This document shows positions 1 to 11,704 of a stretch of DNA of 64,000 bases, piece after piece. Each line of letters starts with the position of its first letter. Within the stretch, counting starts at the first letter, position 1. The DNA lies in contig NC_073634.1 in the NCBI RefSeq assembly GCF_029407905.1, positions 24,689,501-24,753,500 on the forward strand. The letters are read 5' to 3'. The position numbers and the translations under genes were made by a program. The notes under the pieces were generated by a model, which saw only the letters and a program-made list of their open reading frames with translations, searched no databases and was not told the origin of the DNA. Source of the stretch: Bubalus kerabau (taxonomy: Eukaryota > Chordata > Mammalia > Artiodactyla > Bovidae).

Positions 1-380
1 TTTTTAAAAAGACAAAAAGACCTGAACAGACACCTCACCAAACAAGATACACAGATGACAAACAAGCACATGAAAAGATGATCAATGTCCCAGGGATCTG
101 CAAATTAAATAAGATAACCACTACAGACCTATGAAGATAGCCAAAATCCAAAAGACAGACACCACCAAATGCTGGCGAGGCTGTCGAGCGACAGGAACAG
201 GATTCATTGCTGGTTGGAATACAAAATGGTACAGTCGCTCTGGAAGCAAGTTTGGCAGTTTTTCCACAAAGCTAAACATAGTCTCACCACACAATTCAGC
301 AATTACACTCCTTGGTATTTACCCCAAACAGTTGAAAAGTTATGTCCACACAAAAATCTCTGTCCACAGATGTTTACCGC
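1..380 (+). mobile_element. L1 LINE fragment (ORF2 3' end)
   Basis: The text reads like the degraded C-terminal part of L1 ORF2, for example the stretch around 205-290 with the GGAATACAAAATGGTACAG motif followed by a TTTGGCAGTTT motif. It has many stops and is not functional. The region from 380 to 900 has no feature I can name. Confidence 0.65.
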
Positions 381-857
381 AGGGAGGAAAGAAAAAAGCC
401 CCTTCAAAATTCAAAACCAAGAGTGTGCTACTCATTTGGGTCTGGGGTTCAAATCTGCATTACACATAATGTATGAGAAATTCCAAACTGAGCATTTAAC
501 ATAAAGATTAGTTCCAGATCAATGAGACTCATGAGGTTTCCAATAGGAGTGAAAGCAAAACTGTTTTGGAAGCACATTCCCATATAACTTGAGCCACAAA
601 AGATTTTCACATAAATTTCAGATGAATTAAAAATTAAAATAAAAATCTACCACAAGGGAGAATCAACAAACACAACAAACCAAAACATAGAAAGATCAAC
701 ATTCCCCCCACCTCGAATTTGAAAAGACAGGATAGTAATCTGAAAAACAAACGTTAGTAAGTATGTTAAGATAATCAAAGTTATAAGAAGGGGTCAAAAC
801 CCTAAGAACAAGAAACTATGCAAAAAAGAATATACAGACTTGAAAAAAATAATAAAA

Positions 858-905
858 CAGAGCTTCTCGAAATGTAATTATTAATTTATTTATTAATTTA
901 ATTAT
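858..905. repeat. AT-rich low-complexity, partly palindromic
   Basis: Runs of TTAATTTATTTATTAATTTAATTATTAA form a simple AT-rich tract immediately before the LTR. Confidence 0.6.
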
Positions 906-919
906 TAAAGGAAGTGAAT

Positions 920-1316
920 CTACTATGGACTGAACTGTGTCCCCCACCTCCCCCCAGTTCATATGTTGAAACCCTCATCTCCATGTGATGGTGTCTGGAG
1001 ACGGGGCCTTGGGCAGATAATTAGGCTTAGATGAGGATGAGGTAATGAGGCTGGGGGCCCTCACATGGCACCAGTGCCCTTAGAAGAAGAGATACAAGAG
1101 AGCTTCACTTCGTCTCTGCCATGTAAGCACACAGTAAGACAGCAGATGAGGGCCCTCCACAAGCCAGGACAGAGCCCTCACCAGAAACCAACTGTGCCGG
1201 CACACCTTGATCCCAGACCTCTAGTCTTCAGAACCGTGACAAAGTAAATTTCTGTTGTTTAAGCCATCCAGTCTATGGTATTTTGTTTTTGCAGCTGGAG
1301 CTGACTAAGACAGAAT
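920..1316 (+). mobile_element. MaLR solo LTR (MLT1-like, ERVL-MaLR)
   Basis: It begins CTATGGACTGAACTGTGTCC and ends with TTTCTGTTGTTTAAGCC, then a CTATGGTATTTTGTT block and GACTAAGACAGA. This is the characteristic layout of the non-autonomous MaLR LTRs. The 60-codon reading frame inside it is incidental. There is no internal region beside it, so it is a solo LTR. Confidence 0.8.
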
Positions 1317-1417
1317 CTAAATAACCAAGGCTTAAATAGTTTGGCCATTAAAATAAGTGATAGTGATTAATTAGAACTCAATAAATAAGAATCTTTAAGT
1401 CCAAAAATAAATAAATG

Positions 1418-1507
1418 GAGAAGTAAGCGGACAGAGGAGCCTGGTGGGCTACAGTCCATGGAGCTGCAAAGAGTCGGACATGACTAAGAGACTAAGTACA
1501 GCAAAAG
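1418..1507 (+). mobile_element. Bov-tA/BovA SINE fragment
   Basis: Only the right part of the element survives, from a degraded GGAGAA...GGACAGAGGAGCCTGG block to GAGTCGGACATGACTAAG. The tRNA-related head is missing. Confidence 0.75.
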
Positions 1508-1989
1508 CTCTTCATCACAACAGAATGTCAACCAATAAATACAGAAAAAATTAATGGAGCTAAAACACCACTATTTTGCAACCATCATAGTAATAATTCG
1601 AGTAAGAATCATCACTGGAAGCTAAAACTAATGGATGTAAGTTAGATGAAAAAGGAGGTATTATACAGTCTCACAGTATCTCCCCACAAATTACTTATTA
1701 ACTACAAAAAGAAAAAAGTTAACTCTGTAGTGGTGAAATCTGGCAGACCCTTGTTAATCAAGTGATCAAAACTAACATTAATAAAGGGACAAATCAACAT
1801 CATGCGCCTCCTGATACGATTCACTGAGTACACATCATCACTTACACACTTTTCTGCCCAAAATGTGTAACCTGAATTTAACCAAAAGGAAACACCAGAC
1901 ACTCCAAAAATGAAGGACATTCTACAAAATAAATGACACACACTCTTCAGAAATGTCAGTGTCTAGGATAACAAAGAAAGGCTAAAAAA

Positions 1990-2525
1990 CTATTCTAGAT
2001 GAAGAGAGACTGGAAAGTCTTGAAAACTAAAAGCAATGAATAATTCTGTGTCAGTTTCTAAACTAGCAGGCAAAATGCTCTTATGGACATTATTAAGACC
2101 ACTGGAGAAATCTGAATAAGGTCTACAGATCAGATAGTAGTAGTATATTGAAAGTCTGACTCGGCGGTTTCATTTAAGTGAAAAATACTTGAGAAATACT
2201 GTGAGTTGTATATACATAAAGGAGCATGATGCTTGTAATTTACTCTCAAATGCTTCCCAGAAAAATACTAGGTTAGCCAAAATGTTCGTTCAGGTATTTC
2301 CTTAGGATGCTATGGAAGAACCCAAATGAACTTTTTTTTTGGCCAACCCAGTAATATGTGTGCATACATATATATACATCTAGAGAGAGAAAGAGAGGAA
2401 AAAAAATGACAACGCAAATGTGGCCAAGTGGTAACCACTGGTGAATGTGCATAAGGGTATATGAGAGTTTTTTGTATTATTCTTCTAATTTTCCTGTGAG
2501 TTCAAATAATTTTTTTTTAAGGCAA
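1990..2525 (+). mobile_element. L1 LINE 3' UTR, interrupted by a mariner MITE
   Basis: The segments on either side of the MITE read as one L1 3' UTR: GGACATTATTAAGACCACTG, then a TTACTCTCAAATG block before the MITE, then GTGGTAACCACTGGTGAATG and GGGTATATGAGAGTTTTTTG after it. Confidence 0.7.
2268..2351. mobile_element. Mariner-derived MITE (ruminant Mariner1_BT type)
   Basis: An 84-bp hairpin-like element with inverted ends (CTAGGTTAGCCAAAATGTTC against the complement of GGCCAACCCAG plus the flanking AACTTTTTTTTT) is bounded by TA at 2266-2267 and 2352-2353, the target duplication of Tc1/mariner elements. It has no coding capacity and depends on a transposase supplied elsewhere. It is nested in the L1 3' UTR. 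Confidence 0.85.
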
Positions 2526-3829
2526 CAGAAATTCTGAATAGCTGATGAGACTAGACACAATGGAAGATACTGAAGGTATGAACCATACTATAAGACAGCA
2601 TACAGAGCTGAAAAATCATGATGTTATACAACATGATGAAATACAGAGAAAAGTACACAATAGTTCTAAAGAAAAAAACGATAGGAAAAAAGTAATCGTC
2701 AAAGATATGCCAGCTTAGAATTTTCCAGAATTGATGAAACAAGTATTTTTATTTAAATCCACATCTAGAAACATCAATGTAACACCAGAGTCAAATAAAA
2801 AAATCTTAAAATCAATTAGAAAGAAACACTGATTAGCTACAAGGAACAACAAATTGACAACAGACTTCTTATCATCAACAATAGAATATCTTCAGAGTTC
2901 CGAGAGAAAGTAGTTAACTTAGTTATACTACACTACATTATAAAAGTTAAGACAAAAATAGAGATATTTATTGAAAAAAAGAGACTGAGTTTTACCTTTA
3001 CACAGTCGAAGGGAGAGGGGGAGGGAGGAATAATAATCTACCAAATAATGCTAAACAGGAAGAAGAAAACTGAAGCCAGAGTGACACAGTAAGATGCCAA
3101 AAACAATAGTGAGCAAAGAAACTGAAAACCATATGGTTGAACGTAAAATAGCACTGTATGTAAAAAGCAATGATAGTAAACACTCATCTGGGAGACAAAA
3201 AAAGCAGTGTAGAACCAAACTAACAGACAACACAGAGCAGAAAGGTGGCAATTGAGTCGAATCATTCTCAAGTCCATGCACTGACCAGAAAGAGAATAAA
3301 GATGCATTAACCTTATTATCCATGTTGAAATTTTAAACCAGAAGTATAAAAATAAAATGTATAAAAATAACTTTTAGCCCAACAGAGGAAAAAGGGAGGA
3401 AATAAAACTCATCCAATAGTGACCTAAGAAGGTTAGAAAGACAAGACTGGCCCTAACGAATTTGGAAAATATACTGTAGTTCAAATGAGTAGCACATTTT
3501 CCGAGCATTTATTTGTCTTTATCTTGGATATCTAAAACATTATCTATCACATCTCAAAATATGAACGCTCACTTTAGTCAGAATGTCTATTACCTCTTTG
3601 CTCACTTAGGTCCCACAGTTAGATGTTTATACATACCTACTCCTTTGGAATGGCTTCACTCACAAATGACAAGTTTTCTCTCTACAAATGAAAACTTAAT
3701 TATTTCTTTGACTCCCAGGTCAGATTCATTCTTCCTGGAAGTCCTTACTAAATTAACGCCAACTCACCTTTCCCTTAAATTGAATTTTCTATAGTATTTA
3801 AAACATGTTATTGCTCTTTTAATTGTTCA
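2526..3829. other. No gene recognised; AT-rich intronic DNA
   Basis: It consists of AT-rich sequence, probably old L1 remnants, without a convincing reading frame. The 90- and 93-codon open frames here lack any family signature. Confidence 0.4.
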
Positions 3830-3834
3830 AATAC

Positions 3835-3966
3835 CGCCTCGACCCAGAGGGATGGTACGGGAAGGGAGGAGAGTTCAGGATGGGGAACACATGTATACCT
3901 GTGGCGGATTCATGTTGATATATGGCAAAACCAATACAATATTGTAAAGTTAAAAAAAAAAAAAAT
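3835..3966 (+). mobile_element. Ruminant L1 3' end with poly(A) tail
   Basis: It begins GACCCAGAGGGATGGTACGG and ends CAATATTGTAAAGTT followed by 13 A. The same sequence, inverted, occurs at 58664-58854. It is severely 5'-truncated. Confidence 0.8.
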
Positions 3967-3999
3967 GTTCCTTAGATGTTCCATTTTAGGCATAACTTT

Positions 4000-4024
4000 G
4001 TGCTTGCTTTGGCAGCACATATAC
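4000..4024 (+). pseudogene. U6 snRNA 5'-end fragment
   Basis: Twenty-four of 25 bases match the first 25 bases of U6 snRNA (GTGCTTGCTTYGGCAGCACA plus TATAC, with T for C at the tenth base). It stops there, so it is not a functional RNA gene and has no Pol III terminator or upstream elements. It is flanked by near-identical 17-18 bp sequences at 3983-4000 and 4025-4041, which look like an imperfect target-site duplication. Confidence 0.6.
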
Positions 4025-4389
4025 ATTTTAGTCATAATTTGTTTCCTTAATCAGATTATAAGCTCCTCAAGATCTGAAAGAATTCTTTAGGATTTTCTAA
4101 ACCAATCAAGCACAATGTTGTTTGTTTTTCTCTTAAGGATGAAGCAAACTTTTATTTTCCTTTAATAAGCACAAAATATTAATTTTGCAAAATATGTACC
4201 AATTCATCTCATATATAAAGCTCTAAGGACTTTGTTTTAATCTTTAGATAATATAGTTGAAGTGGACAGCTTTTTAAATTCATTTCCCCTGTTTTCATTT
4301 TGCCAATTTTAATAAGAGTCCATATGCTCAGGGCTAAAAATGTTCAAGGTTAAATCAAAGGAAGTCAGACACCACTAGTACAGTGAAGA

Positions 4390-4935
4390 TTTTAATTAAA
4401 ACTGAAGCTGTGGCTCACATTACAAATACTGTACCACTATGAAGAAATATTACATAATAGCTATCTTTTACTATATTAGTAGAGACAGCAAATGATGAAA
4501 TTTATAAATAAGAAGAAAAGGCAAACATTAATAAACTAAAGGAGAGCTAAATAAATGGAGAGAGATACCATATTCACAGATCACAGGGCTCAGTACTGTT
4601 AAGATCTCAATTTTCCACAAACTGAACTGCAGATTCCACGTAATCCCAATAAAATCCCAGTAGGTTACATATGGGATAAAATATCACAGAATTATACACA
4701 CAGATATGAAAATATGAGTGCATGCAAAAAGGGGTGAAATTTACTAAGGTCCAGTTAACTGCACTGTATCAATCAATCTTCCTGGTTTTGATAATGCACT
4801 ATAGTTGGGCAAAAGTATCAACACTGGGGGAAGCTAGGGGTTGGGTCCACATGATCTCTTTGTCCTTTTTTTTTTTTTTTTTGCCACTTCCTGTGAGTTT
4901 TTAATCACTTCAAAATAAAAAGTTAAAATCTCAGA
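4390..4935 (+). mobile_element. L1 LINE 3' UTR fragment
   Basis: The end reads TTTTGATAATGCACTATAGT, then GGGGGAAGCTAGGGG, then CCACTTCCTGTGAG and TTCAAAATAAAAAGTTAAAA, which is the usual L1 3' terminus. A T17 run is embedded near 4867. Confidence 0.7.
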
Positions 4936-5047
4936 AGCCTTTGTCATATCATTGAAATGCTGACTCTAAAATCTGCATGGTAAAAATAAAGGACCTAGAA
5001 TACATAAAACAATTTTGAAAGGTGGGGATAAAGTTGAAGGACTCACT

Positions 5048-5271
5048 GTGTGAGTGCATGCTAAGTTGCTTTAGTCATGTCCAACTCTTTGAGACCTTAT
5101 GGACTGTACCCCTCCAGGCTCCTCTGTCCATGGGATTCTCCAGGCAAGAATACTGGAGTGGACTGCCATGCCCTCCTCCAGGGGATCTTCTGGACCCAGG
5201 GATCAAACATGCATCTTTCATGTCTAGCATTGGCAGGCGGGTTCTTTACCACTAGCATCACCTGGGAAGAT
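5048..5271 (-). mobile_element. Bov-tA SINE
   Basis: It is a full tRNA-headed element in reverse, from the body GTGCATGCTAAGTTGCTTTA to CACCTGGGAAGATCT. A short CTCACT direct repeat (5042-5047 and 5272-5277) flanks it inside L1. Confidence 0.85.
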
Positions 5272-5311
5272 CTCACTACTTGATTTCAAGACTTTCTATA
5301 AAGCTACAGTA

Positions 5312-5450
5312 AGCCCCCAGGTGGCTCAACGGGTAAAGAATCCACTTGCAATGCGGGAGATACGGGAGACCTGGGCTAGATCCCTGGGTGGGGAAGATTC
5401 CCCAGGAGTAGGGCATGGCAACCCACTCCAGTATTCTTGCCTGGAGAATG
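5312..5450 (+). mobile_element. Bov-tA SINE, 3' truncated
   Basis: It has the tRNA-like head (GCCCCCAGGTGGCTCAACGG, AATCCACTTGCAATGCGGGA) with a mutated box B, and the body as far as TTGCCTGGAGAATG. The right third is missing. Confidence 0.8.
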
Positions 5451-5999
5451 CACATATGCACAAGCAAGACTGAGGTATTGTTGAAAATATAGCCAAACAG
5501 CTCAATGGGACAAGACAAAGTGCCGAATACCACACGTACTGTCAAGTGATTTTTGTCAAAGGTGCCAAGGTAATCCATTTGGGATACACTTATATCACAA
5601 TCTAGAAGAGCTTTCATAGTGACAGAAATTAGAACAGGAGTGGAATGGTTGAGGGGGGCAGTGCTGCATGACTGAGAAGGGACATAAGAGAATTTTCTGA
5701 GGTTAAGGAAACCTTCTACCTTAATAAAGGCATGGGTTGCAGAACTATATATGTCAAAACTCCTCTAATTGAAACATTTAAGGTCTAAGCATTTCACTCT
5801 AAGTATGCCATAATTAATTTTAAAAATATGCAACAGCATACAAGTTTTGTAAAATATCTGTCTACAAAGAAACATCAAAATACTAAGAATATTCATCTCT
5901 TGGGAGTAAGCCTATCAATTATTTTAATTTTCTCAGAGTTTTCTTATTGTCTATTTTTTTCTTTTAAAAAATATACGTTATAATCAGAATACAAAAAAC

Positions 6000-6787
6000 T
6001 TTTCAAATTTATGCCAGAATAAAAATATCTAGCTCATATTCTACTGCTCCATTCACTAATTCCTTATATCAATTATCCTCCAAATCTGCAGCATTTTTCT
6101 TCAATAGGACACATTTTTCATCTCCTCCTGTTAATCCCTTAGTAAGCTGGGAGAAAGGTTCTGGCCCTTATCAGCCTCATTTATCCTAAGATACTGCTAA
6201 ACAATTGTTATTCTGCACAGAAAAATGAAGGGAAGTCTTTATTATTCCTGTTTCTTTATAAAGTAACCACAGCCAGAAAATAAGGGGGGGAAAAAAACCT
6301 CACAGATACCTATTTTCTAATAGAGTATTCAAACTGTCAGAGCTCCCCTTCTCAACTTCACTGTCTCTATAACTGATGCCATTCTCCCACTAACTGATTT
6401 AAACAAGTATTTATAAAGCACCTATTACATGCTCCTCAATGAGGCTTAAAATTAAGTCCTCTCTGAATTGTCTCTCTCCATCCCTGTACTTCTCCACAAA
6501 GCCCTGTCAAATTTCTCTCCAAGATGCTTTTCATCTATCTGTTCTTCCTTTCCATTCTTCACTTCTGTTTGCCTTGTCTGACCCATTCCCATTGACCTTC
6601 CTCTTAGATCTCTATATAACCCTCTAGCACAGTTCTGTGAATCCCTGGAGGTCCCTGGGAGCTCTTTCTGAGAGTCTGAATAGTCAAAACCATTTTCATA
6701 ATAATACCGAAACGCTATTGGCCCTCTTTCACTGTGCCGACATTTGTACTAACAGTACAAAAACAGTGATGGTAAAACTGCCGGCGA
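6000..6787. other. No gene recognised
   Basis: AT-rich then pyrimidine-rich intronic DNA. The 62-codon frame near 6439 and the 106-codon frame from 6637, which runs into a SINE, are not genes. Confidence 0.4.
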
Positions 6788-6973
6788 AGTGTTCGTTTTT
6801 CAGTCTTGTCCGACTCTTGATGATCCCACAGACTGTAGCCCGCCAGGCTCCTCTGTCCATGAAATTCTCTAGGCAAGAACACTGGCATGGGTTGCCATTC
6901 CCTTCTCTGGAGGATCTTCCCGACCCAGGCATTGCAGGAGGATTCTTTACCATCTGAGCCACCAGGGAAGCCC
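6788..6973 (-). mobile_element. Bov-tA SINE
   Basis: Reverse element from AGTCTTGTCCGACTCTTGAT to GAGCCACCAGGGAAGCCC. It has a shortened tRNA part. Confidence 0.85.
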
Positions 6974-7838
6974 AAACTATCCATGCCTTAGCACAAATCA
7001 AGGCAGCAGCCCCACAATGTAGAGCAGTCAACTGTATTCTTCACTGCCGTGCACTCACTGGGAAAAAACAAACCAGTTTCACTTAAGAATGCCCTTGTGG
7101 AAGCATGAGTATTAATTTTATTAAATCTTCACCCTTAAACACTTATTATTTTAATATTCTATTTGAGGAAATGCATAAAACACTTCCACATTCCAAGTAC
7201 ACTGATTATCATCTCAAAGAACAGCACTGGGGATTGAGCTGCAACCTGAACTAGCCACTTTTCCCAGAGTAAACTGTTTTTACTTCAAAGACCAACTGAC
7301 TACCTGTGATTATTCATGTCTAGATATCTGACATTTTCTTGAACATGAACGAAATGAATTTGTCAGTTTAATGAAAAAACCAACAGTTTGTTGCAGGGGA
7401 TGCATTTAGCACTTTCAAATAGAAACTTGAGTCTTGAAAAACTTGTATCTACCATTGATACTTTAAGACTTTTCTGATGAGATGAGTGATGATTTGTGGT
7501 ACTGTGTAATGAAAGGTGGCAACCTTGGGAAGGTCTGGATAATGTCGTGGATCTACATTTTTGAGTGAACAATGCATGCTGTTAAAAAAAAAAATCATAC
7601 ATGAGTAAAAATGATGTTTAAAATTCAAGAGAGACTAACAATTAAGTTTTTTACCATAACAGTAGGTCTTAGATTCTACTTTATAACTAATTTTTAACTG
7701 TCAAGTTGTAGAGAAGTATCAGAGGAAAATACCCATAATTATCTGAAAAGGGTATTAAAAAATATTCTCCTTTTCCAAAAAAATATGTGCCAGAGACCAG
7801 ATTTCCTTTACATGTCAACCAAAACAAAGTATCCCAAT
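6974..7838. other. No gene recognised
   Basis: AT-rich intronic DNA without repeats I can name. Open frames up to 89 codons overlap the adjacent SINEs or lack any signature. Confidence 0.4.
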
Positions 7839-7849
7839 AGGCTGAATGA

Positions 7850-8118
7850 GGGAGAAGGGAATGGCAACCCACTCCGTATTCCTGCCTAGAGAATCCTGTG
7901 GACAGAGGAACCTGGAGGGCTGCTGTCCATAGGGTCGCAGAGTCGGACACTACTGAAGCGACTTAGCATGCATGCATGCACGCACTGGAGAAGGACATGG
8001 CAACCCACTCCTGTATTCTTGCCTGGAGAATCCCAGGGATGGGGGAGCCTGATGGGCTGCCATCTATGGGGTCACACAGAGTCAGACGTGACTAAAGCCA
8101 CTTAGTGGCAGCAGCAGC
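7850..8118 (+). mobile_element. BOV-A2 SINE (dimeric)
   Basis: Two BovA monomers are joined by GCATGCATGCATGCACGCAC and end in (CAG)n. Exact 11-bp target duplications AGGCTGAATGA lie at 7839-7849 and 8119-8129. Confidence 0.92.
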
Positions 8119-8439
8119 AGGCTGAATGAAAGAACAATGAGAATCTGCTGGCTTCTATTTAACAAAATATTAAAGAGATTTGCAAAATGTATAACAATGC
8201 CGCTCCCTTCACTAAATTTTTTATTTGGAAAATAGTTATTTTTCATGAAAATGTCAATTTATGTTGACATGTTATAAGTTTATTCTTTTTTTCAAAAAAT
8301 TAATATTAAAAAACCTCTCAGGTATAATTGCTAATATAGTCAATCACAATAGATACAATTAACATAAACAACTCTGGTATTATCAACTATTTTTAAGAGT
8401 ACATAAGGATTCTAAAGCAGATTCTTTCATAGGTATTTC

Positions 8440-8790
8440 TGCCCTTCCTCTCTGATCCATTCTCATCAAAATTGCCAGAATAACCCTGGGCACTCGTCAA
8501 CATTATTACATCCTGCACAAAAGTCGTTAGTGCCCCCCACAGCCTGTCACTCCCTATATACACGATTTTACCTGGCTTCCAAGTTTGTAAATTGGTCCTG
8601 CCTCACCTAGCAAATTCTACTTCTCCATGCTCCTGCACATGGGTCTTCCATGTTAGTCAATCCTCCCTTTTAGTCTCTAAACCTTTACTCCTATAGTTAT
8701 ACAGTCACTCCTCACCTGGAAAGCGCCTACCATTCCTTCCTCTCTCCCTGTCTCCTCCAATCTCAACTTTCTCTTCCTAAGGGGCCAGAA
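8440..8790 (+). mobile_element. L2 LINE fragment (tentative)
   Basis: Pyrimidine-rich, diverged sequence (CATTATTACATCCTGCACAA, CTCACCTAGCAAATTCTACTTC-like blocks) resembles the region following the L2 reverse-transcriptase frame. It is highly decayed. Confidence 0.4.
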
Positions 8791-8799
8791 GGCAAAAAG

Positions 8800-9650
8800 G
8801 ACAATGTCTCAAAGGTGAGATTTAAACTATCGGCAGCACATAATCTTTCTAAATTGTGGATCACTACATTGTAATTTATATATTCCACAGAAACTGTACT
8901 TCAATTTTTCTTAAGAAGTTTGCGTTTTATAGGTAATGAAGGAACAGAAGGTGGATGATTTATACAGAAAGAACTTTCTTACCATCTCAAGTTTTTTAGA
9001 CGACTTTAAACAGACTAAATAAATGTCTTATTTGGACGTACCTAAATTTACGGTCACATCTAAAATTTTTCCAACAGATTTTAAGGATTAAAGGAGGCAA
9101 TACATTGTCACATGAAGAATCCAAACCTATAACCTCAGGTCAAGGCAGCTGGAAATGAAACATGGCATCTTCCAGCCGCATCTCCACCAAAAAAAAAACA
9201 AAACAAAACACAAAAACCTGTAAAAACAAAGCTAAAACAAACATGAGCTCATCTCTCAAATCTAAGGCCTTTTGGTACTGGTGAACAAAGTCCTCTTCCT
9301 GATTTGAAGTCCAACTTAATCATATTTTCAAAACACAAAAACCAGTATGTAACAGCTACATATATTTTTTTTTACTAGTTACTAAATGTCTTTAGTTTAA
9401 AATGACAAGAGTATCTTACATCCATGTAAGCTATGAATACTGCTTATTATGCAGAAGATACATTAAGCCTATTGATTTACCTTGGTCCTAATAATAATCC
9501 ATAATGTTTAATTCAGTCTGTACCCACTGTGGCCACAACTGTAGGTCAAGCCTGATATCATCTCCACTATAAAACCTGCTGTGATTTCTCCAAACCGGAA
9601 ATAATGTTCTCCTTCCTCTAAACTTAGGTAGTAGCACATGGTTTCTCTCC
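8800..9650. other. No gene recognised
   Basis: Intronic sequence containing an AAAACAAAACAAAACACAAA simple run near 9190-9215. No coding signal is visible. Confidence 0.4.
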
Positions 9651-9654
9651 TGCC

Positions 9655-9840
9655 GGTTCATTCATTCATTCCACAAATATTTACTGTGAGTCTAATACGT
9701 GTTAGGCACTTTTCTACGTTCTGGGGATACAGCCGTGGACAAAACTAAACCACCAGCTTCTTGGGCTTACACCCTAGTGCGGAGAGGAGGGCAATAAGTA
9801 AATAAATATAAGGTGACACATGCCACAGTGAGAATTAGGG
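9655..9840 (-). mobile_element. L2 LINE 3' end (ancient)
   Basis: TTCATTCATTCCACAAATAT, TTAGGCACTTTTCTACG, CTGGGGATACAGCCGTGGAC and CAATAAGTAAATAAAT are the reversed L2 3' terminal landmarks, in the expected order. Confidence 0.65.
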
Positions 9841-10224
9841 AGAGTAAGAAGCAGAGCTGAATTTTTTTATAAAGCTAATAAAACTTAAAAGTTCAGGCCT
9901 CCTCACTCTCCTGGGCCTCTAAGAGTGCTGAGAGCTACTGGGACGTGGAGGGAGCTGCTGGGGAGGAGAGGCAGGGTGGGTGGCATCCGGAAGTGCCACC
10001 CAGCATCTCTGCTTAAGGGACCTGCCTCTAAGGTTACAGCACTTGCTGGGACACCTTTTCTAATTCTAAGTATTCACTTTCACACCAAACATTTTATTCT
10101 AATGTATTTGTTTTCTCACTGAGGGTACCCAAATTACTGTATAAAGTTCAGGCCCTACAAAATCTGGACACATTCCGGGTAAAGACAAAAGTGCGGAGGA
10201 GTTGTTTCTTATAGGATCGTAAGG

Positions 10225-10395
10225 AACATGCACATTAAAAGGTGACATTTGAGCTGACACCTGAGGGAAATGAAAAGGCAAACCATACAGACATTGGGGG
10301 AGGGGAATTTTCAAGCACAGACAGCAAGTGCAAAACCACTGAGGCAGCAGCAGGAGGAGCAGAGTAGGTTAGGAAGACAGCAGCAGGAGAAACAG
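10225..10395 (-). mobile_element. L2 LINE fragment (ancient), continuation
   Basis: GACATTTGAGCTGACACCTG and CAAGTGCAAAACCACTGAGG are the next L2 landmarks after the piece near 9.7 kb. The two were probably one element separated by about 390 bases of decayed sequence. Confidence 0.55.
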
Positions 10396-10469
10396 CAATA
10401 TACGATAATAAATATTATGACTGACAATGAACCATTACTGAGTATTAGGTGACAGGCCCTGCCCCAAAT

Positions 10470-11704
10470 GGGGCTTCCCTGGTAGCTCAGACGGTAAAGA
10501 ATCTACCTTTTCATACTGTTCATGGGGTTCTAGCTAAAACTGAACATGGAACAAAAGACTGGTTTCCTAATCGGGAAAGGAGTATGTCAAGGCTGTATAT
10601 TGTCACCCTGCTTATTTAACTTATATGCAGAGTACATCATGCGAAATGCCTGGCTGGATGAAACACAAGCTAGAATCAAGATTGCCAGGAGAAATATCAA
10701 TAACCTCAGATATGCAGATGACACCACCCTTATGACAGAAAGCAAAGAACTAAAGAGCCTCTTGATGAAAGTGAGAGAGGAGAGTGAAAAAGCTGGCTTA
10801 AAACTCAACATTCAGAAAACTAACATCACGGCATCTGGTCCCATCACTTCATGGCAAATAGATGGGGAAACAGTGGAAAGAGTGAGAGACTTTATTTTTG
10901 GGGGGCTCCAAAATCACTGCACATGGTGACTGCAGCCATGAAATTAAAAGATGCTTGCTCTTGGAAGAAAAGCTATGACCAACCTTGACCAACCTAGATA
11001 GCACATTAAAATGCAGAGACATTACTTTGCCAACAAAGGTCCATCTAGTCAAAGCTATTGCTTTTCCAGTAGTCATGTATGGATGTGAGAGTTGGACTAT
11101 AAAGAAAGCTGAGCGCTGAAGAATTGCTTTTGAACTGTGGTGTTGGAGAAGACTCTTGTGAGTCCCCTGGGCTGCAAGGAGATCCAACCAGTCCATCCTA
11201 AAGGAAATCAGTCCTGAATACTCATTGGAAGGACTGATGCTGAAGCTGAAACTCCAATAAATTGGCCACCTGATGGGAAGAACAGACTCATTGTAAAAGA
11301 CCCTGATGCTAGGAAAGATTGAAGGTGGGAGAAGGGGACGACAGAGGATGAGATGGTTGGATGGCATCACTGACACGATGGACAAGAGTTTGAGTAGGCT
11401 CTGGGAGTTGGTGATAGACAGGGAAACCTGGCGTGCTACAGTCCATGGGGTCACATAGAGTCGGACATGACTGAGCAACTGAACTGAACTGAAAGAATCT
11501 ACTTGCCTTGCAGGAGACCCAGGTTCAATCCCTGGGTTGGGAGGATCCCCTGGAGGAGGAAATGGCAACCAACTCCAGTGTTCTTGCCTGGGAAAACTCC
11601 ATGGACAGAGGAGCCTGGTGGGCTACAGTCCATGGGAGTCACAAAGAATTGGACATGACTAAGCAACACACACACACATGCACACGCACATGCATGCACA
11701 CACA
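10470..11704 (+). mobile_element. Bov-tA SINE interrupted by BovB
   Basis: The tRNA head GGGCTTCCCTGGTAGCTCAG lies left of the BovB and the remaining head plus body (GGAGACCCAGGTTCAATCCC to GGACATGACTAAG) lies right of it. The outer target duplication is CTGCCCCAAAT (10459-10469) against CTGTCCCAAAT (11705-11715). The tail carries a (CA)n run. Confidence 0.9.
10507..11491 (+). mobile_element. BovB LINE, 5'-truncated, with reverse-transcriptase remnant
   Basis: The element carries the reverse-transcriptase palm domain in a frame of 127 codons (10546-10929). Residues 15-25 are QGCILSPCLFN and residues 56-59 are the catalytic YADD (bases 10711-10722). A frameshift near 10.91 kb and later stops disable it; the downstream C-terminal region continues in other frames. 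It ends with GAACTGAACTGA. An 11-bp target duplication AAAGAATCTAC flanks it exactly (10496-10506 and 11492-11502), so it landed in the tRNA head of a Bov-tA. It is a dead copy with a probable internal deletion near 10.53 kb. Confidence 0.95.

Larger units (their letters stand above)
4936..6000 (+). mobile_element. L1 LINE ORF2/3' UTR fragment interrupted by two SINEs
   Basis: ORF2-like text such as CTACTTGATTTCAAGACTTT with CTATAAAGCTACAGTAA and AAAGGTGCCAAGG is split by a minus-strand and then a plus-strand Bov-tA. The coding frame is destroyed. The distal 300 bases are only weakly recognisable. Confidence 0.6.

Noticed and set aside
7968..7984. GCATGC alternating run as a Z-DNA or recombination site
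   Set aside because: It is simply the linker between the two BOV-A2 monomers and recurs in other copies (14.49 kb).
10849..11568. 239-codon minus-strand frame, the longest minus-strand frame besides the kinase-exon frame
   Set aside because: It is the antisense of the BovB C-terminal region and the adjoining SINE. The same antisense peptide recurs at other BovB copies.
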